DNA from: Ensifer canadensis
GTDB lineage: Bacteria > Pseudomonadota > Alphaproteobacteria > Rhizobiales > Rhizobiaceae
Assembly: GCF_017488845.2 (NCBI RefSeq)
Contig: NZ_CP083370.1
Location: 1,736,001-1,800,000, forward strand
Length of the DNA stretch: 64,000 nucleotides
Reading direction: 5' to 3'
The first letter of the stretch is position 1, and each line of letters starts with the position of its first letter. Below, piece after piece: positions 1-9,637 of the stretch. Below the pieces are notes generated by a model. It was given only the letters and a program-made list of their open reading frames with translations, made no database searches and was not told the origin of the DNA. The position numbers were made by a program, and so were the translations under genes.

Positions 1-589
1 GACGCACAAGCTCGGCCGCCCCGGCCATGGAGGCTTGAGCGAGAGCGACAATCGCCGCGCCATCGTTATAGGCGGCGTCGGCTGCATCGGCGATTGCGGC
101 GAGATAGCCATCGCGGTCACCGGCCTTGAACAGACCCCATGCGCCTGCGACGAGACGCACCTCGAGCGCCACACCCTTTCGCTTCGTGGCCTCGGCAAAA
201 AGCGCAGTGGTCGGCGCCACGGTCGTTTCGACGGCGCAGAGCGCCACCACCTTTTCTCCGATCGACGCTGCCTTTTCGGCAAGCGCGGCATCAGTCCGCA
301 ACACCGGCACCGGCGCTTCACGCACGATCGCGGTACTCGGCCCGAGCGTCGAACAGGTGAGGAGCACGGCGTCGGCGCCGCCTGCAAGCGCCGTCAGCGC
401 TGCAGCCGTCTCCTCGGCTATATCGTCGGTGAGCCCGCCTGCCCGTTCCGCAGCCTCGAGCAGGTCCGGCCGCACCGCATGGCGAAGCACGCCCGCGGCA
501 AGGCCGAGTTCGCGCGCGGCGGCTTCGAAGACGGCGACGTTGCTGTCGGCGGTATGCAGGCACGCGATGATCAAGATGCTTTCCCTCAC
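1..589 (-). CDS. Asp/Glu racemase family protein (3' end outside window)
   Basis: The minus strand is open from a GTG at 589 to the window edge, so the C-terminus is missing. The translation begins MRESILIIACLHTADSN and holds the motif LLTCSTLGPS near residue 110. A Cys followed by Ser/Thr at that place is typical of the second catalytic cysteine of the Asp/Glu/hydantoin racemase superfamily, and ACLHTADSN fits the N-terminal strand with the first. Family membership is fairly clear but the substrate is unknown. No convincing ribosome binding site precedes the GTG, so the start is uncertain. No other gene lies between it and the divergent cyclase gene at 880. Confidence 0.72.
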   Translation of the reverse strand, partial: MRESILIIACLHTADSNVAVFEAAARELGLAAGVLRHAVRPDLLEAAERAGGLTDDIAEETAAALTALAGGADAVLLTCSTLGPSTAIVREAPVPVLRTDAALAEKAASIGEKVVALCAVETTVAPTTALFAEATKRKGVALEVRLVAGAWGLFKAGDRDGYLAAIADAADAAYNDGAAIVALAQASMAGAAELVR

Positions 590-879
590 GCTGGATTCGC
601 GCTTTGCGGTCGCCGTCGGCCACTCGCTGCCGGTAAACTTCGCACGTTACGTCGCCGGCTGGAAACAGGGATTGAGGCCCCCAACACAACGCAGGTCCTT
701 CCATCGCTTCAAACGTGCAATCCACGGGCGAAAGCGCCTTCGGCCCGCAAATGGCCCCAAAATCGGCGCAGCAATCGATGCCGACACACGATCGCCGCGC
801 TTTTCGCGCTTCTAGATATTGCTAAATTACGTTACCCTTAATTTCCTCTAGCTGTACGCCGCGGGAGGGGCTTGCCCCT
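590..879. other. Divergent intergenic region, racemase / cyclase
   Basis: About 290 bases with no supported gene between two divergently transcribed genes. The stretch around 812-845 is clearly more AT-rich than its surroundings and probably holds the promoter of the cyclase gene. A purine run GGGAGGGG at 863-870 serves as ribosome binding site for the TTG start at 880. Confidence 0.4.
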
Positions 880-2634
880 TTGGAACGGAAGCTCGCAGTC
901 ATCCTCGCTGCCGATGTCGCTGGCTATAGTCGCCTCGTCGCGACCGACGAGGAAGGTACGCTTGCGACGCTGGGCACCTATTGCGCCACGATCGGCGACC
1001 TCGTCGCCGAGCATGGCGGTCGCATTTTCAGCACTGCCGGTGACAGCGTCGTCGCCGAGTTCCACAGCGCCGTCCAGGGGGTCCGCGCCGCCGTTGCTAT
1101 CCAGCGCGCCCTGCAACGCCGCAATGCCGATCTGGCGCCGGAGAAACGCATGGAGTTCCGCATCGGCATCAATCTCGGCGACGTCGTGGTCGAAGGCACA
1201 AACCTGTTGGGCGACGGCGTCAACGTCGCAGCGCGGCTGCAGCAGGTGGCGCGACCGGCCGGCGTCTGCATCTCGGGAACGCTGCACGACCAGATCGAGG
1301 GCAAGCTCGACTTCCCCATGGTCAAGCTCGGCGAGCAGACGCTCAAGAACATGCCGCGGCCGGTGCTGGTGCACAGCGTCGACTGGCGCGAAGACCCGAC
1401 GGTGCCCGACCTGCCCGGCATGCCGCTCCGCCTGCCGAACAAGCCGTCGATCGCCGTGCTCCCCTTCCTCAACATGTCGGACGATCCCGGCCAGGACTAC
1501 TTCGCCGACGGGTTGACCGAGGACATCATCACCGGGCTCTCGCTCTGTCGCTGGTTCTTCGTCATCGCGCGGAACTCCTCCTTCGCCTACAAGGGGCACG
1601 CAGCGGACGCGAAGCAGATCGGCCGCGATCTCGGCGTGCGCTACATCGTCGAGGGCAGCGTGCGCCGATCAGGAAGCCGCGTGCGTGTCACCGGGCAATT
1701 GATCGAGGCCGAGACCGGCGTGCATCTCTGGGCGCAGCGCTTCGATCGCGAAGTGGCGGACATCTTCGCCATCCAGGACGAACTCACCCAGCACGTCGTC
1801 GCCGCCATCGAGCCGGAAATTCTGATCGGCGAAAATCGGCGAGCGCTGTTGCGCGGCACCGAGAACCTCGACGCCTACGAATGCCATATGCGCGGCACGC
1901 TGCTGCACAACGCCCAGGACACGGCCGCGCATTTCTCCGAGGCGATCGACTGGCATCGTCGTGCCATCGCGCTCGATCCGGATTTCGGCCGCGCCCATAT
2001 GATGCTGGCGCGTTCGCTCTACGCCCGATGTTTCTTCGGCTTCAGCGACGATATCGACCGCGACAGGACTGAACTGCTCGCCGCAGCCGAGCGCGCCATC
2101 GCGCTCGAAGATCGGGATCCCTATTCGCACTACGTCATGTGCCTTGCCAATTTCGCAGCCCATCGTCCGCATGCGGCCGTTGCCGAAGCGCAGCAGGCGA
2201 TCGATCTCAACCCCAATCTCGCATTGGCCTATATGGCACTCGGCTGGGCCCGCATTTTCATCGGCCGCTTCGCCGAAGCGCTCGATCCACTGCACAAGGC
2301 CTTGCGTCTGAGCCCGCACGATCCGCTGACCTATCTCTTCCTTAACCGGCTCGCGCTTGCCCACTATCATCTCGGCAATTACGAGGAGGCGCAGCACCAT
2401 GCCGAGCGCGGACTGCTGTTGCGGCGCACCTATTTCAATCTGGTCGTTGTGCTCGCCTGCCTCGGCCAGCTCGGGCGCACGGAGGATACCTGCAAGCTTA
2501 TCGACGAGGCGATCGCCAACGCCCCCTCTGATCTCAAGCGCTACTGGCAGATCCTCACCGCCTATGTCGATCCCGCCGACTACGCGCATTTCACCGACGG
2601 GCTGCGCAAGGCGGGCCTGCCCGCTATACCGTGA
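880..2634 (+). CDS. Class III adenylate/guanylate cyclase with TolB-like and TPR regions
   Basis: 584 residues starting at TTG with a GGGAGGGG ribosome binding site. The N-terminal ~170 residues are a class III nucleotide cyclase domain: ILAADVAGYSRL carries the first metal Asp (D12), STAGDSVVAEF the second (D55), and GDGVNVAARLQQVA is a conserved block. From about residue 188 comes a TolB/FlgO-like segment (IAVLPFLNMSDDPGQDYFAD), followed by TPR-like helical repeats from ~345 to the end. No membrane segment is seen, so it is probably cytoplasmic and makes a cyclic nucleotide, most likely cAMP. This architecture is common and multi-copy in rhizobia. Its stop lies 6 bases before the next cyclase gene, so the two are probably co-transcribed. 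The signal it senses is unknown. Confidence 0.88.
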   Translation: MERKLAVILAADVAGYSRLVATDEEGTLATLGTYCATIGDLVAEHGGRIFSTAGDSVVAEFHSAVQGVRAAVAIQRALQRRNADLAPEKRMEFRIGINLGDVVVEGTNLLGDGVNVAARLQQVARPAGVCISGTLHDQIEGKLDFPMVKLGEQTLKNMPRPVLVHSVDWREDPTVPDLPGMPLRLPNKPSIAVLPFLNMSDDPGQDYFADGLTEDIITGLSLCRWFFVIARNSSFAYKGHAADAKQIGRDLGVRYIVEGSVRRSGSRVRVTGQLIEAETGVHLWAQRFDREVADIFAIQDELTQHVVAAIEPEILIGENRRALLRGTENLDAYECHMRGTLLHNAQDTAAHFSEAIDWHRRAIALDPDFGRAHMMLARSLYARCFFGFSDDIDRDRTELLAAAERAIALEDRDPYSHYVMCLANFAAHRPHAAVAEAQQAIDLNPNLALAYMALGWARIFIGRFAEALDPLHKALRLSPHDPLTYLFLNRLALAHYHLGNYEEAQHHAERGLLLRRTYFNLVVVLACLGQLGRTEDTCKLIDEAIANAPSDLKRYWQILTAYVDPADYAHFTDGLRKAGLPAIP

Positions 2635-2640
2635 GGCGCC

Positions 2641-4812
2641 ATGACACGTGCGCAACAGCTCGGCGTCGTGATCGGTCTGGCCGTCGTGGTAGTCCTGACA
2701 TTGCTGCGCGCCAGCGATCCGCAGCTTCTGAAACAGGCGCGCGACGTCACCTTCGACGAATATCAGCGGCTGTCCCCGCGCGCCTACGAGCCGATGCCGG
2801 TCAAGGTCGTCGATATCGACGAAGCCTCGCTGCGCGCCTTCGGGCAATGGCCCTGGCCGCGAGACCGGCTGGCGAAGCTGACGGACAGGCTGGCGGAGAT
2901 GGGGGCGTCGGCGATCGCCTTCGACATCCTGTTTGCCGAGCCGGATCGGCTGTCGCCACGCAACGTATTGCGCGACGTGCCGGAGATCGATCCCACGCTG
3001 CTTGAGCGCCTGCCCGACAATGACGAGGTCTTTGCACAGTCGATCGCGGAAAAGCCCGTCGTCCTCGGCTTCGGGTTGACCAACGAAGGAAGCTACCTGC
3101 CGCCGGTCAAGGCGGGCTTCGCCTTCACCGGCGAAAGTCCGATCGGCGCACCGCCGCGCATTCTGTCGGCCACGCCGCTGCGACCGCAACTGGAGAGCAA
3201 TGCCGCCGGTCTTGGCCATATCAGCCTCAACCCCAGCGACTCCTCGGCCGTCGTGCGAGCGGTGCCCCTGTTCCTGAGCGACGGCCAGCAACTCTACCCT
3301 AGTCTCGCAATGGAGGCGCTGCGTGTGGCGCAAGGCGCATCGACCTATGTCATCGCCGGCGCGCCCGACCTGCCCGATACGATGACGGCTGCCAAGATCG
3401 GCGATTTCGTCGTGCCCTTGACCGCCGCCGGCGAACTCTGGCTCTACGTCAGTCCCGATACAACCGAGCGCTATGTCTCCGCACGGCGCATTCTCGAGGA
3501 TGGAGACATGTCTCCCGACGTCAGCGCGGCAATCGAAGGCAGCATCGTGTTCATCGGCACCTCCGCCGCCGGCCTGCAGGACGTTCGCACGACGGCGCTC
3601 GGCCAGAACGTTCCCGGCGTCTCGCTGCATGCCCAGATCGTCGAGCAGATCCTCTCCGGCCACTATCTCTCTCGCCCGGACTGGGCCAATGGCCTGGAAA
3701 TCCTGGCGATTGCGATTGCCGGCTGCCTGCTCGTGCTGTTGACGACTTTCGTCAGTCCCGTCATGGCGCTTGCCTGCGGCATGGCGATCACGGCGCTGGC
3801 GCTCGTCGCCTCATGGGTCGCGTTCGCCTATGCCGGCCTGCTCTTCGATCCGCTGGCGCCGATCCTTGCGGCGTCCATCACCCATTTTTCGGCCACGGCG
3901 TTCCGCTTCCTCGTCACCGACCGCGAGCGCCGCGAGGTTCGCCAGGCCTTCGGCCGCTATCTCTCACCGTCGTTGCTCTATCGGATCGAACACAATCGCA
4001 ACGCCCTTCGGCTCGGCGGCGACGATCGAGAACTGACGGTCATGTTCGTCGACGTGCGCAGCTTCACCGAGATCAGCGAGCGCATGGCGCCGACCGATGT
4101 CGTTACCTTTCTCAACACCCTGCTCGATGCGCTGAGCCGGCACGTCATTGCCAATGAGGGCACGCTCGACAAGTTCATCGGCGATTCGATCATGGCCTTC
4201 TGGAACGCACCGGTCGATGTCGCCAACCATCCGCGAAAGGCGCTGCGGGCAGCGCTCGGCATGCGTGAGACCTTGGCGCGGCTCAATGCCGACGACGCCT
4301 TCGGTTTCGGCGCGACGCAGGCGGTCGGTATCGGCATCGGTATCCATACGGGGATCGCCTGTGTCGGCAACATGGGCGCCGAGACGCGCTTCAACTATTC
4401 GGCTGTTGGCGACACGGTCAACATCGCCGCCCGCATCGAGGCGGCGTGCAAGGAGGTGAGCTTCGACATTCTCGTATCGGAAGCGACGGCGCAGGCGCTG
4501 CCCGGTTGCGCGCTGCTGGAAGCAGGCGCCCTGGGGCTGAAGGGAAAGACGACGCGAACCCGGCTCTTTGCCGTCGCCGGCGACGAAGGCGTCGCCTCTT
4601 CGCTCGACTTCGGTGAGTTGCACAGACTACATTCGAGGCTGATCGAAAACCTGCGTGCACGCGCCTCGACCAGCCGCAGCCTGGCCAATGCCGCCAAGCT
4701 CAAGGCGGCGGCGATCACGCCGGGTCTGGTGACCTTCTACGGCAGGATCACTCGCCGGGCGGAGCATTTCATCGATGTTCCCGCCGAGCAGGAAAGCCGA
4801 ATCGCCGAGTAG
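2641..4812 (+). CDS. CHASE2-domain adenylate/guanylate cyclase
   Basis: 723 residues. One N-terminal membrane segment (residues ~7-23, GVVIGLAVVVVLTLL) is followed by a large extracytoplasmic CHASE2 sensor domain (~30-335; VKVVDIDEASL, GASAIAFDILFAEPDR and IVFIGTSAAGLQDVR fit the family). Three close hydrophobic segments (~350-425) follow, then a cytoplasmic class III cyclase domain (~460-640). The metal-binding aspartates are visible in MFVDVRSFTEIS (D~471) and FIGDSIMAFW (D~515). The catalytic end block GDTVNIAARIEAA is intact, so the enzyme should be active. It likely converts an envelope signal into cAMP or cGMP. It is adjacent to a second cyclase gene and faces a FecR-domain gene. Confidence 0.9.
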   Translation: MTRAQQLGVVIGLAVVVVLTLLRASDPQLLKQARDVTFDEYQRLSPRAYEPMPVKVVDIDEASLRAFGQWPWPRDRLAKLTDRLAEMGASAIAFDILFAEPDRLSPRNVLRDVPEIDPTLLERLPDNDEVFAQSIAEKPVVLGFGLTNEGSYLPPVKAGFAFTGESPIGAPPRILSATPLRPQLESNAAGLGHISLNPSDSSAVVRAVPLFLSDGQQLYPSLAMEALRVAQGASTYVIAGAPDLPDTMTAAKIGDFVVPLTAAGELWLYVSPDTTERYVSARRILEDGDMSPDVSAAIEGSIVFIGTSAAGLQDVRTTALGQNVPGVSLHAQIVEQILSGHYLSRPDWANGLEILAIAIAGCLLVLLTTFVSPVMALACGMAITALALVASWVAFAYAGLLFDPLAPILAASITHFSATAFRFLVTDRERREVRQAFGRYLSPSLLYRIEHNRNALRLGGDDRELTVMFVDVRSFTEISERMAPTDVVTFLNTLLDALSRHVIANEGTLDKFIGDSIMAFWNAPVDVANHPRKALRAALGMRETLARLNADDAFGFGATQAVGIGIGIHTGIACVGNMGAETRFNYSAVGDTVNIAARIEAACKEVSFDILVSEATAQALPGCALLEAGALGLKGKTTRTRLFAVAGDEGVASSLDFGELHRLHSRLIENLRARASTSRSLANAAKLKAAAITPGLVTFYGRITRRAEHFIDVPAEQESRIAE

Positions 4813-4884
4813 CGATCAATCGTCATTGTCACCATCAAGGACGCGTTTGGCAGCCCGGTGGGGCACCTATTGCGCGGTCTCCTG

Positions 4885-5952
4885 CTACTCACCGGTGTTG
4901 CGACCACGGTCGCCACCGCCGCGTTTGCCGCCATCCTGGCTGTTGCCGCCACTCTGGGCGCCGACGTTCTGGCCGGCGCTGCTCTGAGTGCCGTTGGTCT
5001 GATTGCCGCTGCTCTGTTCCGTGCTGCCAGGTCCGGTGTCGTTGTTGTCGCCGCCCTGATCCTGATTGTCGCCGCCTTGATCCTGCTTGTCGCGGCCCTG
5101 GTCGTGCTTCTCGCCACCGCGATCATGCTTCTCACCTCGATCGTGCTTCACACCTCGATCATGCTTGTCATGGCCCTGTTCGCGAAGCTGCTTTTGTGGT
5201 CGCGGCGTTTCCGGCTTAGGCTCTTCGCGGACGACCGGATCCGGTTGCTGCGCCGGAGAACTCTCGCGCTGGATTGCAGCCCGTAGCCCGCAGCCGCCTC
5301 CGGCCCAACCCATGGCGCCGGAAAGCCGCTGGCCGCCAGACAAGAACGGCAAGGCCTGGGCGTTGCCGAGTGCTTGCAGCGTACGGCGGTTGACACGGCT
5401 GGCCTGGCTGACGGCGCCGCCGGGCTTTGCCACCACACAGTCGCAGCGCTGCGTCAGCTGGCGACATCCGCCGGCGCCGCAGAAGCTCGCCGCGCCGCTG
5501 AGCAGCACCATCGCGGTCGTTCCATCGCTGCCGACATAAAAATCGAACGCCGTGCCGCGCACGCCGATGGTGCCGGCCGGCGTGACGATTTCGTAAGCCG
5601 AATGTTTGGATTTGCCGCTGACCCAGCGAAAGGTTCCCTTGGCGGCCATGATCGTCAGTTTCTTCACCGACTTGCTGCCGTCATAGACGAACTGATCGAT
5701 GACCACGGATGATCCCCAGCCGACAGCCAGCTTGGTCCCGTCCTGAAAGACGAATTGTCCAAGGCCGGACTTTGACGTCCGGATCCGTTCATCCCGGTAG
5801 ACCGGGTCCCTGACCGCCAACGGACCACTCTTGCCGGAGACTTCCGTCCTGATCGAGACTGCCTGGCCAATGGGCTCGGCAGTAAAGCTCGGCACTGGAC
5901 AAAAAAGCGTGGCACTAACAGCGATGAGTGCGGCACTGCGCAAACGCGACAT
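4885..5952 (-). CDS. FecR domain-containing secreted protein with His/Asp-rich repeat tail
   Basis: 355 residues from ATG 5952, preceded by GGAGGGG; in-frame codons further upstream lack such a site. MSRLRSAALIAVSATL begins a signal peptide cleaved near residue 25. A FecR-like domain follows (~35-150): an FQDGTKLAVGWGSSVVID block and IVTPAGTIGVRGTAFDFYV are characteristic. Several cysteines follow (FCGAGGC, RCDCVV). The last ~110 residues are low-complexity, with tandem KHDRG/KHDQG/DNQDQGG units and then Gly/Asn/Ser-rich sequence. The protein is probably periplasmic or surface-exposed. FecR-type proteins recur next to CHASE2 proteins in many bacteria; here the gene is convergent with the CHASE2 cyclase, which suggests a shared signalling role (inference). 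Confidence 0.82.
   Translation of the reverse strand: MSRLRSAALIAVSATLFCPVPSFTAEPIGQAVSIRTEVSGKSGPLAVRDPVYRDERIRTSKSGLGQFVFQDGTKLAVGWGSSVVIDQFVYDGSKSVKKLTIMAAKGTFRWVSGKSKHSAYEIVTPAGTIGVRGTAFDFYVGSDGTTAMVLLSGAASFCGAGGCRQLTQRCDCVVAKPGGAVSQASRVNRRTLQALGNAQALPFLSGGQRLSGAMGWAGGGCGLRAAIQRESSPAQQPDPVVREEPKPETPRPQKQLREQGHDKHDRGVKHDRGEKHDRGGEKHDQGRDKQDQGGDNQDQGGDNNDTGPGSTEQSSGNQTNGTQSSAGQNVGAQSGGNSQDGGKRGGGDRGRNTGE
5040..5185 (-). repeat. Tandem short repeats in the FecR-protein tail
   Basis: On the minus strand this stretch encodes successive units of the type KHDRG(V/E/G), then KHDQGRDKQDQGG and DNQDQGGDNND. The unit is about 18-24 bases and diverges toward the 3' end, as expected from slippage expansion. 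Copy number probably varies between strains. Confidence 0.7.
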
Positions 5953-6598
5953 GAGCCCCTCCAAACCACTCTTTTTACCACGCGGCATGGCCGGATGTCT
6001 GCTCGCCCATTCGAGGTAACCGGCGGCAACCAGAACTAGCAAAAGCTAACCCCTCCCCGTTGCCGGCGCGAAAACAATACGTCCAAAACGCCAGATGCGC
6101 CGGGCATGTTGCCTCACGAACGGCAGGCGCAAATACAACGCCAGATAGACAACTCAATGCACCGACACACCGGAAGCCACCCGTCGAAAGCTGCCGTGAG
6201 CCGACAGGAAGACGAGGAAACGGTGGGCATTGCCTGGCCAAGGCGAACGGGCTGGTAGTCTGCTTCCGCCGGGCCATAGGGAAGCCAAGATGCACACGAT
6301 GCAAGCGTCGCGCTTTCAGCTGCGACTGGCGTCATTGCCGGCTGTTTTCTTGAGCCGGAACCGATGACGGCAAGATGCAGCAGTTGGAACGACTGCAAGC
6401 TCCAGTTGATCTTGCTAGATCGGGGGTCGCACATGCGCCCGCAGACTACCTCTCCCCGTTGGCGGGCAAGCTCGGCCACCGACATGGGCAAACCGTCGCC
6501 CCAGGACCGGTAAACACCCGGAAGAATCCATGCATTTCGTTTCCCTTTTGTACTCATTCCCCCTTTATTTTCGTTATGACTCTGTCCATATTCCCGCC
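5953..6598. other. Long intergenic region upstream of uvrB
   Basis: About 645 bases with no supported gene. Open frames here lack family features and recognisable starts. A CTCTCCCCG..GGCGGG fragment near 6451-6466 resembles the repeat found at 57021-57184. The last ~60 bases are T-rich and probably hold the uvrB promoter. Confidence 0.4.
6539..6553 (+). promoter_or_regulatory. Degenerate SOS (LexA)-like site upstream of uvrB
   Basis: GTTT-N7-GTAC is a two-mismatch version of the alphaproteobacterial LexA box GTTC-N7-GTTC, 46 bases before the chosen uvrB start. uvrB is SOS-controlled in many bacteria, but two mismatches make this only a candidate. Confidence 0.25.
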
Positions 6599-9500
6599 AT
6601 GGCCCAGGATCCGAAGACGTCTGCAAAAAATCCCCCCAGGAAAACCACAGTGCCCGGCGGCTTCGAGGAAGTCCCGCAGGCGCCGCTGTCGGGAACGCCG
6701 CTATCCGGCAACGTCTCCGATTGGGTGAAACAGCTCGAGGCCGATGCCGAGGCTTCCGCCTTCGAGAGCCAGCGCGAGGTCGCCTCCAAGGCCGGCAAGC
6801 ACCGCAAGAAGGTGGAGATCGCCGCGAAATCGGCCGCAGGCCGCAAGCCCGAAGGGGCGTCCGAGCCAATGCGAGGCCCACGCGGAGCGAAGGCGCAAGG
6901 CGCCGACAGCGTGAGCGGAAGGACGTCCCGCGGGACGTCCATGGGCGGCACGACCGACCCGAAGACGCGCGCCGCGGCGGGCCTCAATCCGGTCGCCGGC
7001 CTCGACGTGTCGCTTGAGGATGCCGACAAGCTGTCCACTTCCGGCGTCACCGCCACCGTGGAGGCGCTGTCGGCGCTGATCGAGAGCGGCAATCCGCTGT
7101 TCAAGGACGGCAAGCTCTGGACGCCGCACCGCCCTGCCCGGCCGCCGAAATCCGAAGGCGGCATCGAGATCCGCATGGTCTCCGACTACGAGCCCGCCGG
7201 CGATCAGCCGACGGCGATCGCCGATCTCGTCGAGGGCCTTGCCTCCGGCGAGCGCAGCCAGGTGCTGCTCGGCGTCACCGGCTCGGGCAAGACCTTCACC
7301 ATGGCCAAGGTGATCGAGGCGACCCAGCGCCCCGCCGTCATCCTCGCGCCCAACAAGACCTTGGCCGCCCAGCTCTATTCCGAGTTCAAGAACTTCTTCC
7401 CCGACAACGCGGTCGAGTACTTCGTCTCCTATTACGACTACTACCAGCCGGAAGCCTACGTGCCGCGCTCGGACACCTTCATCGAGAAGGAATCCTCGAT
7501 CAACGAGCAGATCGACCGCATGCGCCACTCGGCCACCCGCTCGCTGCTGGAGCGCGACGACTGCATCATCGTCGCCTCGGTCTCGTGCATCTACGGTATC
7601 GGCTCGGTCGAGACCTATACCGCCATGACCTTCCAGATGAGCGTCGGTGACACGCTCGACCAGCGGCAGCTGCTGGCCGACCTGGTGGCGCAGCAATACA
7701 AGCGCCGCGACATGGATTTCCAGCGCGGCTCGTTTCGCGTGCGCGGTGATACCATCGAAATCTTTCCGGCCCACTTGGAAGATGCCGCCTGGCGCATCTC
7801 CATGTTCGGCGACGAGATCGACGCCATCACCGAGTTCGATCCGCTGACCGGCCAGAAGACCGGCGACCTGAAATCGGTAAAAATCTACGCCAACTCGCAC
7901 TACGTCACCCCGCGCCCGACGCTGAACGGCGCCATCAAGGCGATCAAGGAAGAGCTGAAGCACCGGCTGGCCGAGTTGGAAAAGGGCGGCCGCCTCCTCG
8001 AAGCCCAGCGGCTGGAGCAGCGCACCCGCTACGACATCGAAATGCTGGAGGCCACCGGCTCCTGCGCCGGCATCGAGAACTATTCGCGATACCTCACCGG
8101 CCGCAATCCCGGCGAGCCGCCGCCGACGCTGTTCGAATACATCCCCGACAACGCGCTGCTGTTCATCGACGAGAGCCACGTCTCCGTCAGCCAGATCGGT
8201 GGCATGTATCGCGGCGACTTCCGCCGAAAGGCGACGCTGGCCGAATACGGCTTCCGCCTGCCCTCGTGCATGGACAACCGTCCGCTGCGCTTCGAGGAAT
8301 GGGACGCCATGCGCCCCGACACCGTCGCGGTTTCGGCCACGCCCGGCAGCTGGGAAATGGAGCAGTCCGGCGGTGTCTTTGCCGAACAGGTCATCCGCCC
8401 GACCGGCCTGATCGATCCGCCGGTGGAAGTGCGCTCGGCGAAAACCCAGGTCGACGACGTGCTGGGCGAAATCCGCGAGACGGCCGCTGCCGGCTACCGC
8501 ACGCTGGTGACGGTGCTGACCAAGCGCATGGCCGAGGACCTGACCGAATACCTGCACGAACAGGGCATTCGCGTCCGCTACATGCACTCCGACATCGACA
8601 CGCTGGAGCGCATCGAGATCATCCGCGATCTTCGTTTGGGTGCTTTCGACGTGCTCGTCGGCATCAACCTCCTGCGCGAAGGCCTCGACATTCCCGAATG
8701 CGGCTTCGTCGCCATCCTCGACGCCGACAAGGAAGGCTTTTTGCGCTCGGAGACGTCGCTGGTGCAGACCATCGGCCGTGCCGCGCGTAACGTCGACGGC
8801 AAGGTCATCCTCTATGCCGACCAGATCACCGGGTCGATGCAGCGCGCCATGGACGAAACCAGCCGCCGCCGCGAAAAGCAGATGGCCTTTAACGAGGCCA
8901 ACGGCATCACGCCGGAATCAGTAAAGGCAAAGATCTCCGACATCCTCGACTCGGTCTACGAGAAGGACCACGTGCGCGCCGACATCTCCGGCGTCGCCGG
9001 CAAGGGCTTTGCCGATGGCGGCCACCTCGTCGGCAACAACCTCCAGGCGCACCTCAACGCGCTGGAAAAGCAGATGCGCGACGCCGCCGCCGACCTCGAC
9101 TTCGAAAAGGCCGCCCGCCTGCGCGACGAGATCAAGCGCCTCAAAGCCGCCGAACTCGCCGCCATGGACGACCCGATGGCACGGGAAGAAGCCAAGGCGA
9201 TCGAAGGTGGAACGGGGCGGAAAAAGGCAACGGCACCAAATAGCGGTAAGGCCTCCCCCTCGCCGTCATCCTCAGCCTTGAGCCGAGGACCCACCACCAT
9301 CGCGGACGACAATTCCCTGTTCCAGAAACCGTCGCTCGACGACATGGGTCCGGGCACCGACACCGAACGCCCGCTGTTTCGCAAGCCCGAACTCGACGAA
9401 ATGGGCCGCGACGTGGCAACGCCGGCCGGCCGCAAGGATGCCGAGAGCCAATCGCTCTTCCGCAAGAACAGCCTCGACGAAATGACTGTCGGCCGCACCG

Positions 9501-9637
9501 AAAAACCCGTCATCGGCAAGCTGCCGGACAAGCCGCTCATCCGCGCCAAACCGGGCGTCGGTTCCTATGAAGACCCCGTCGACGAAAAGCGTCAGAAGGG
9601 GCGGACGAAGGGCAAGACGGGGCGGCCGGGGAAGTAG
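6599..9637 (+). CDS. uvrB: Excinuclease ABC subunit B
   Basis: 1012 residues from ATG 6599 ([12 protein letters not shown]); the frame is open 23 codons further upstream but those codons lie in the T-rich promoter-like region. UvrB is the damage-verifying helicase-like subunit of UvrABC nucleotide excision repair. Walker A GVTGSGKT is near residue 225, the beta-hairpin block [12 protein letters not shown] near 285, DESH at ~524, helicase motif [10 protein letters not shown] near 725, and the C-terminal UVR domain (~821-856) binds UvrC. E. coli UvrB has 673 residues; the excess here is a ~190-residue charged N-terminal extension and a ~150-residue tail. The tail has three copies of an LF(Q/R)K..LD(D/E)M motif at ~906, ~925 and ~953. 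Long ends are common in rhizobial UvrB. Confidence 0.97.
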   Translation: MAQDPKTSAKNPPRKTTVPGGFEEVPQAPLSGTPLSGNVSDWVKQLEADAEASAFESQREVASKAGKHRKKVEIAAKSAAGRKPEGASEPMRGPRGAKAQGADSVSGRTSRGTSMGGTTDPKTRAAAGLNPVAGLDVSLEDADKLSTSGVTATVEALSALIESGNPLFKDGKLWTPHRPARPPKSEGGIEIRMVSDYEPAGDQPTAIADLVEGLASGERSQVLLGVTGSGKTFTMAKVIEATQRPAVILAPNKTLAAQLYSEFKNFFPDNAVEYFVSYYDYYQPEAYVPRSDTFIEKESSINEQIDRMRHSATRSLLERDDCIIVASVSCIYGIGSVETYTAMTFQMSVGDTLDQRQLLADLVAQQYKRRDMDFQRGSFRVRGDTIEIFPAHLEDAAWRISMFGDEIDAITEFDPLTGQKTGDLKSVKIYANSHYVTPRPTLNGAIKAIKEELKHRLAELEKGGRLLEAQRLEQRTRYDIEMLEATGSCAGIENYSRYLTGRNPGEPPPTLFEYIPDNALLFIDESHVSVSQIGGMYRGDFRRKATLAEYGFRLPSCMDNRPLRFEEWDAMRPDTVAVSATPGSWEMEQSGGVFAEQVIRPTGLIDPPVEVRSAKTQVDDVLGEIRETAAAGYRTLVTVLTKRMAEDLTEYLHEQGIRVRYMHSDIDTLERIEIIRDLRLGAFDVLVGINLLREGLDIPECGFVAILDADKEGFLRSETSLVQTIGRAARNVDGKVILYADQITGSMQRAMDETSRRREKQMAFNEANGITPESVKAKISDILDSVYEKDHVRADISGVAGKGFADGGHLVGNNLQAHLNALEKQMRDAAADLDFEKAARLRDEIKRLKAAELAAMDDPMAREEAKAIEGGTGRKKATAPNSGKASPSPSSSALSRGPTTIADDNSLFQKPSLDDMGPGTDTERPLFRKPELDEMGRDVATPAGRKDAESQSLFRKNSLDEMTVGRTEKPVIGKLPDKPLIRAKPGVGSYEDPVDEKRQKGRTKGKTGRPGK
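6921..6940. repeat. Perfect 20-bp palindrome inside uvrB
   Basis: A 20-base sequence identical to its own reverse complement (GGACGTCC arms around a CGCG-type centre) lies in the part of uvrB encoding the low-complexity N-terminal extension. It encodes part of RTSRGTSM. It may be a remnant of a small palindromic insertion. Confidence 0.6.
9264..9295 (+). repeat. Palindromic GTCATCCTC..GAGGA repeat inserted in frame in uvrB
   Basis: GTCATCCTCAGCCTTGAG followed by CCGAGGACCCA matches one arm of the hairpin element at 23991-24077 and the unit at 14684-14707. Such units are normally intergenic. Here it is read in frame as [14 protein letters not shown] within the tail of UvrB, between the UVR domain and the LF.K repeats. 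Confidence 0.6.

Noticed and set aside
1669..3663. 664-codon open frame on the minus strand across both cyclase genes
   Set aside because: It is antisense to two well-supported cyclase genes with intact catalytic motifs, crosses their junction, and its protein has no domain. High third-position GC produces such shadows.
6114..6881. Minus-strand frame upstream of uvrB (..[18 protein letters not shown]..)
   Set aside because: Overlaps the uvrB promoter and first 280 bases, and looks repeat-derived, as do many spurious rhizobial ORFs.
6701..8587. 628-codon open frame on the minus strand inside uvrB
   Set aside because: A mirror of the uvrB reading frame; no start signal or family.
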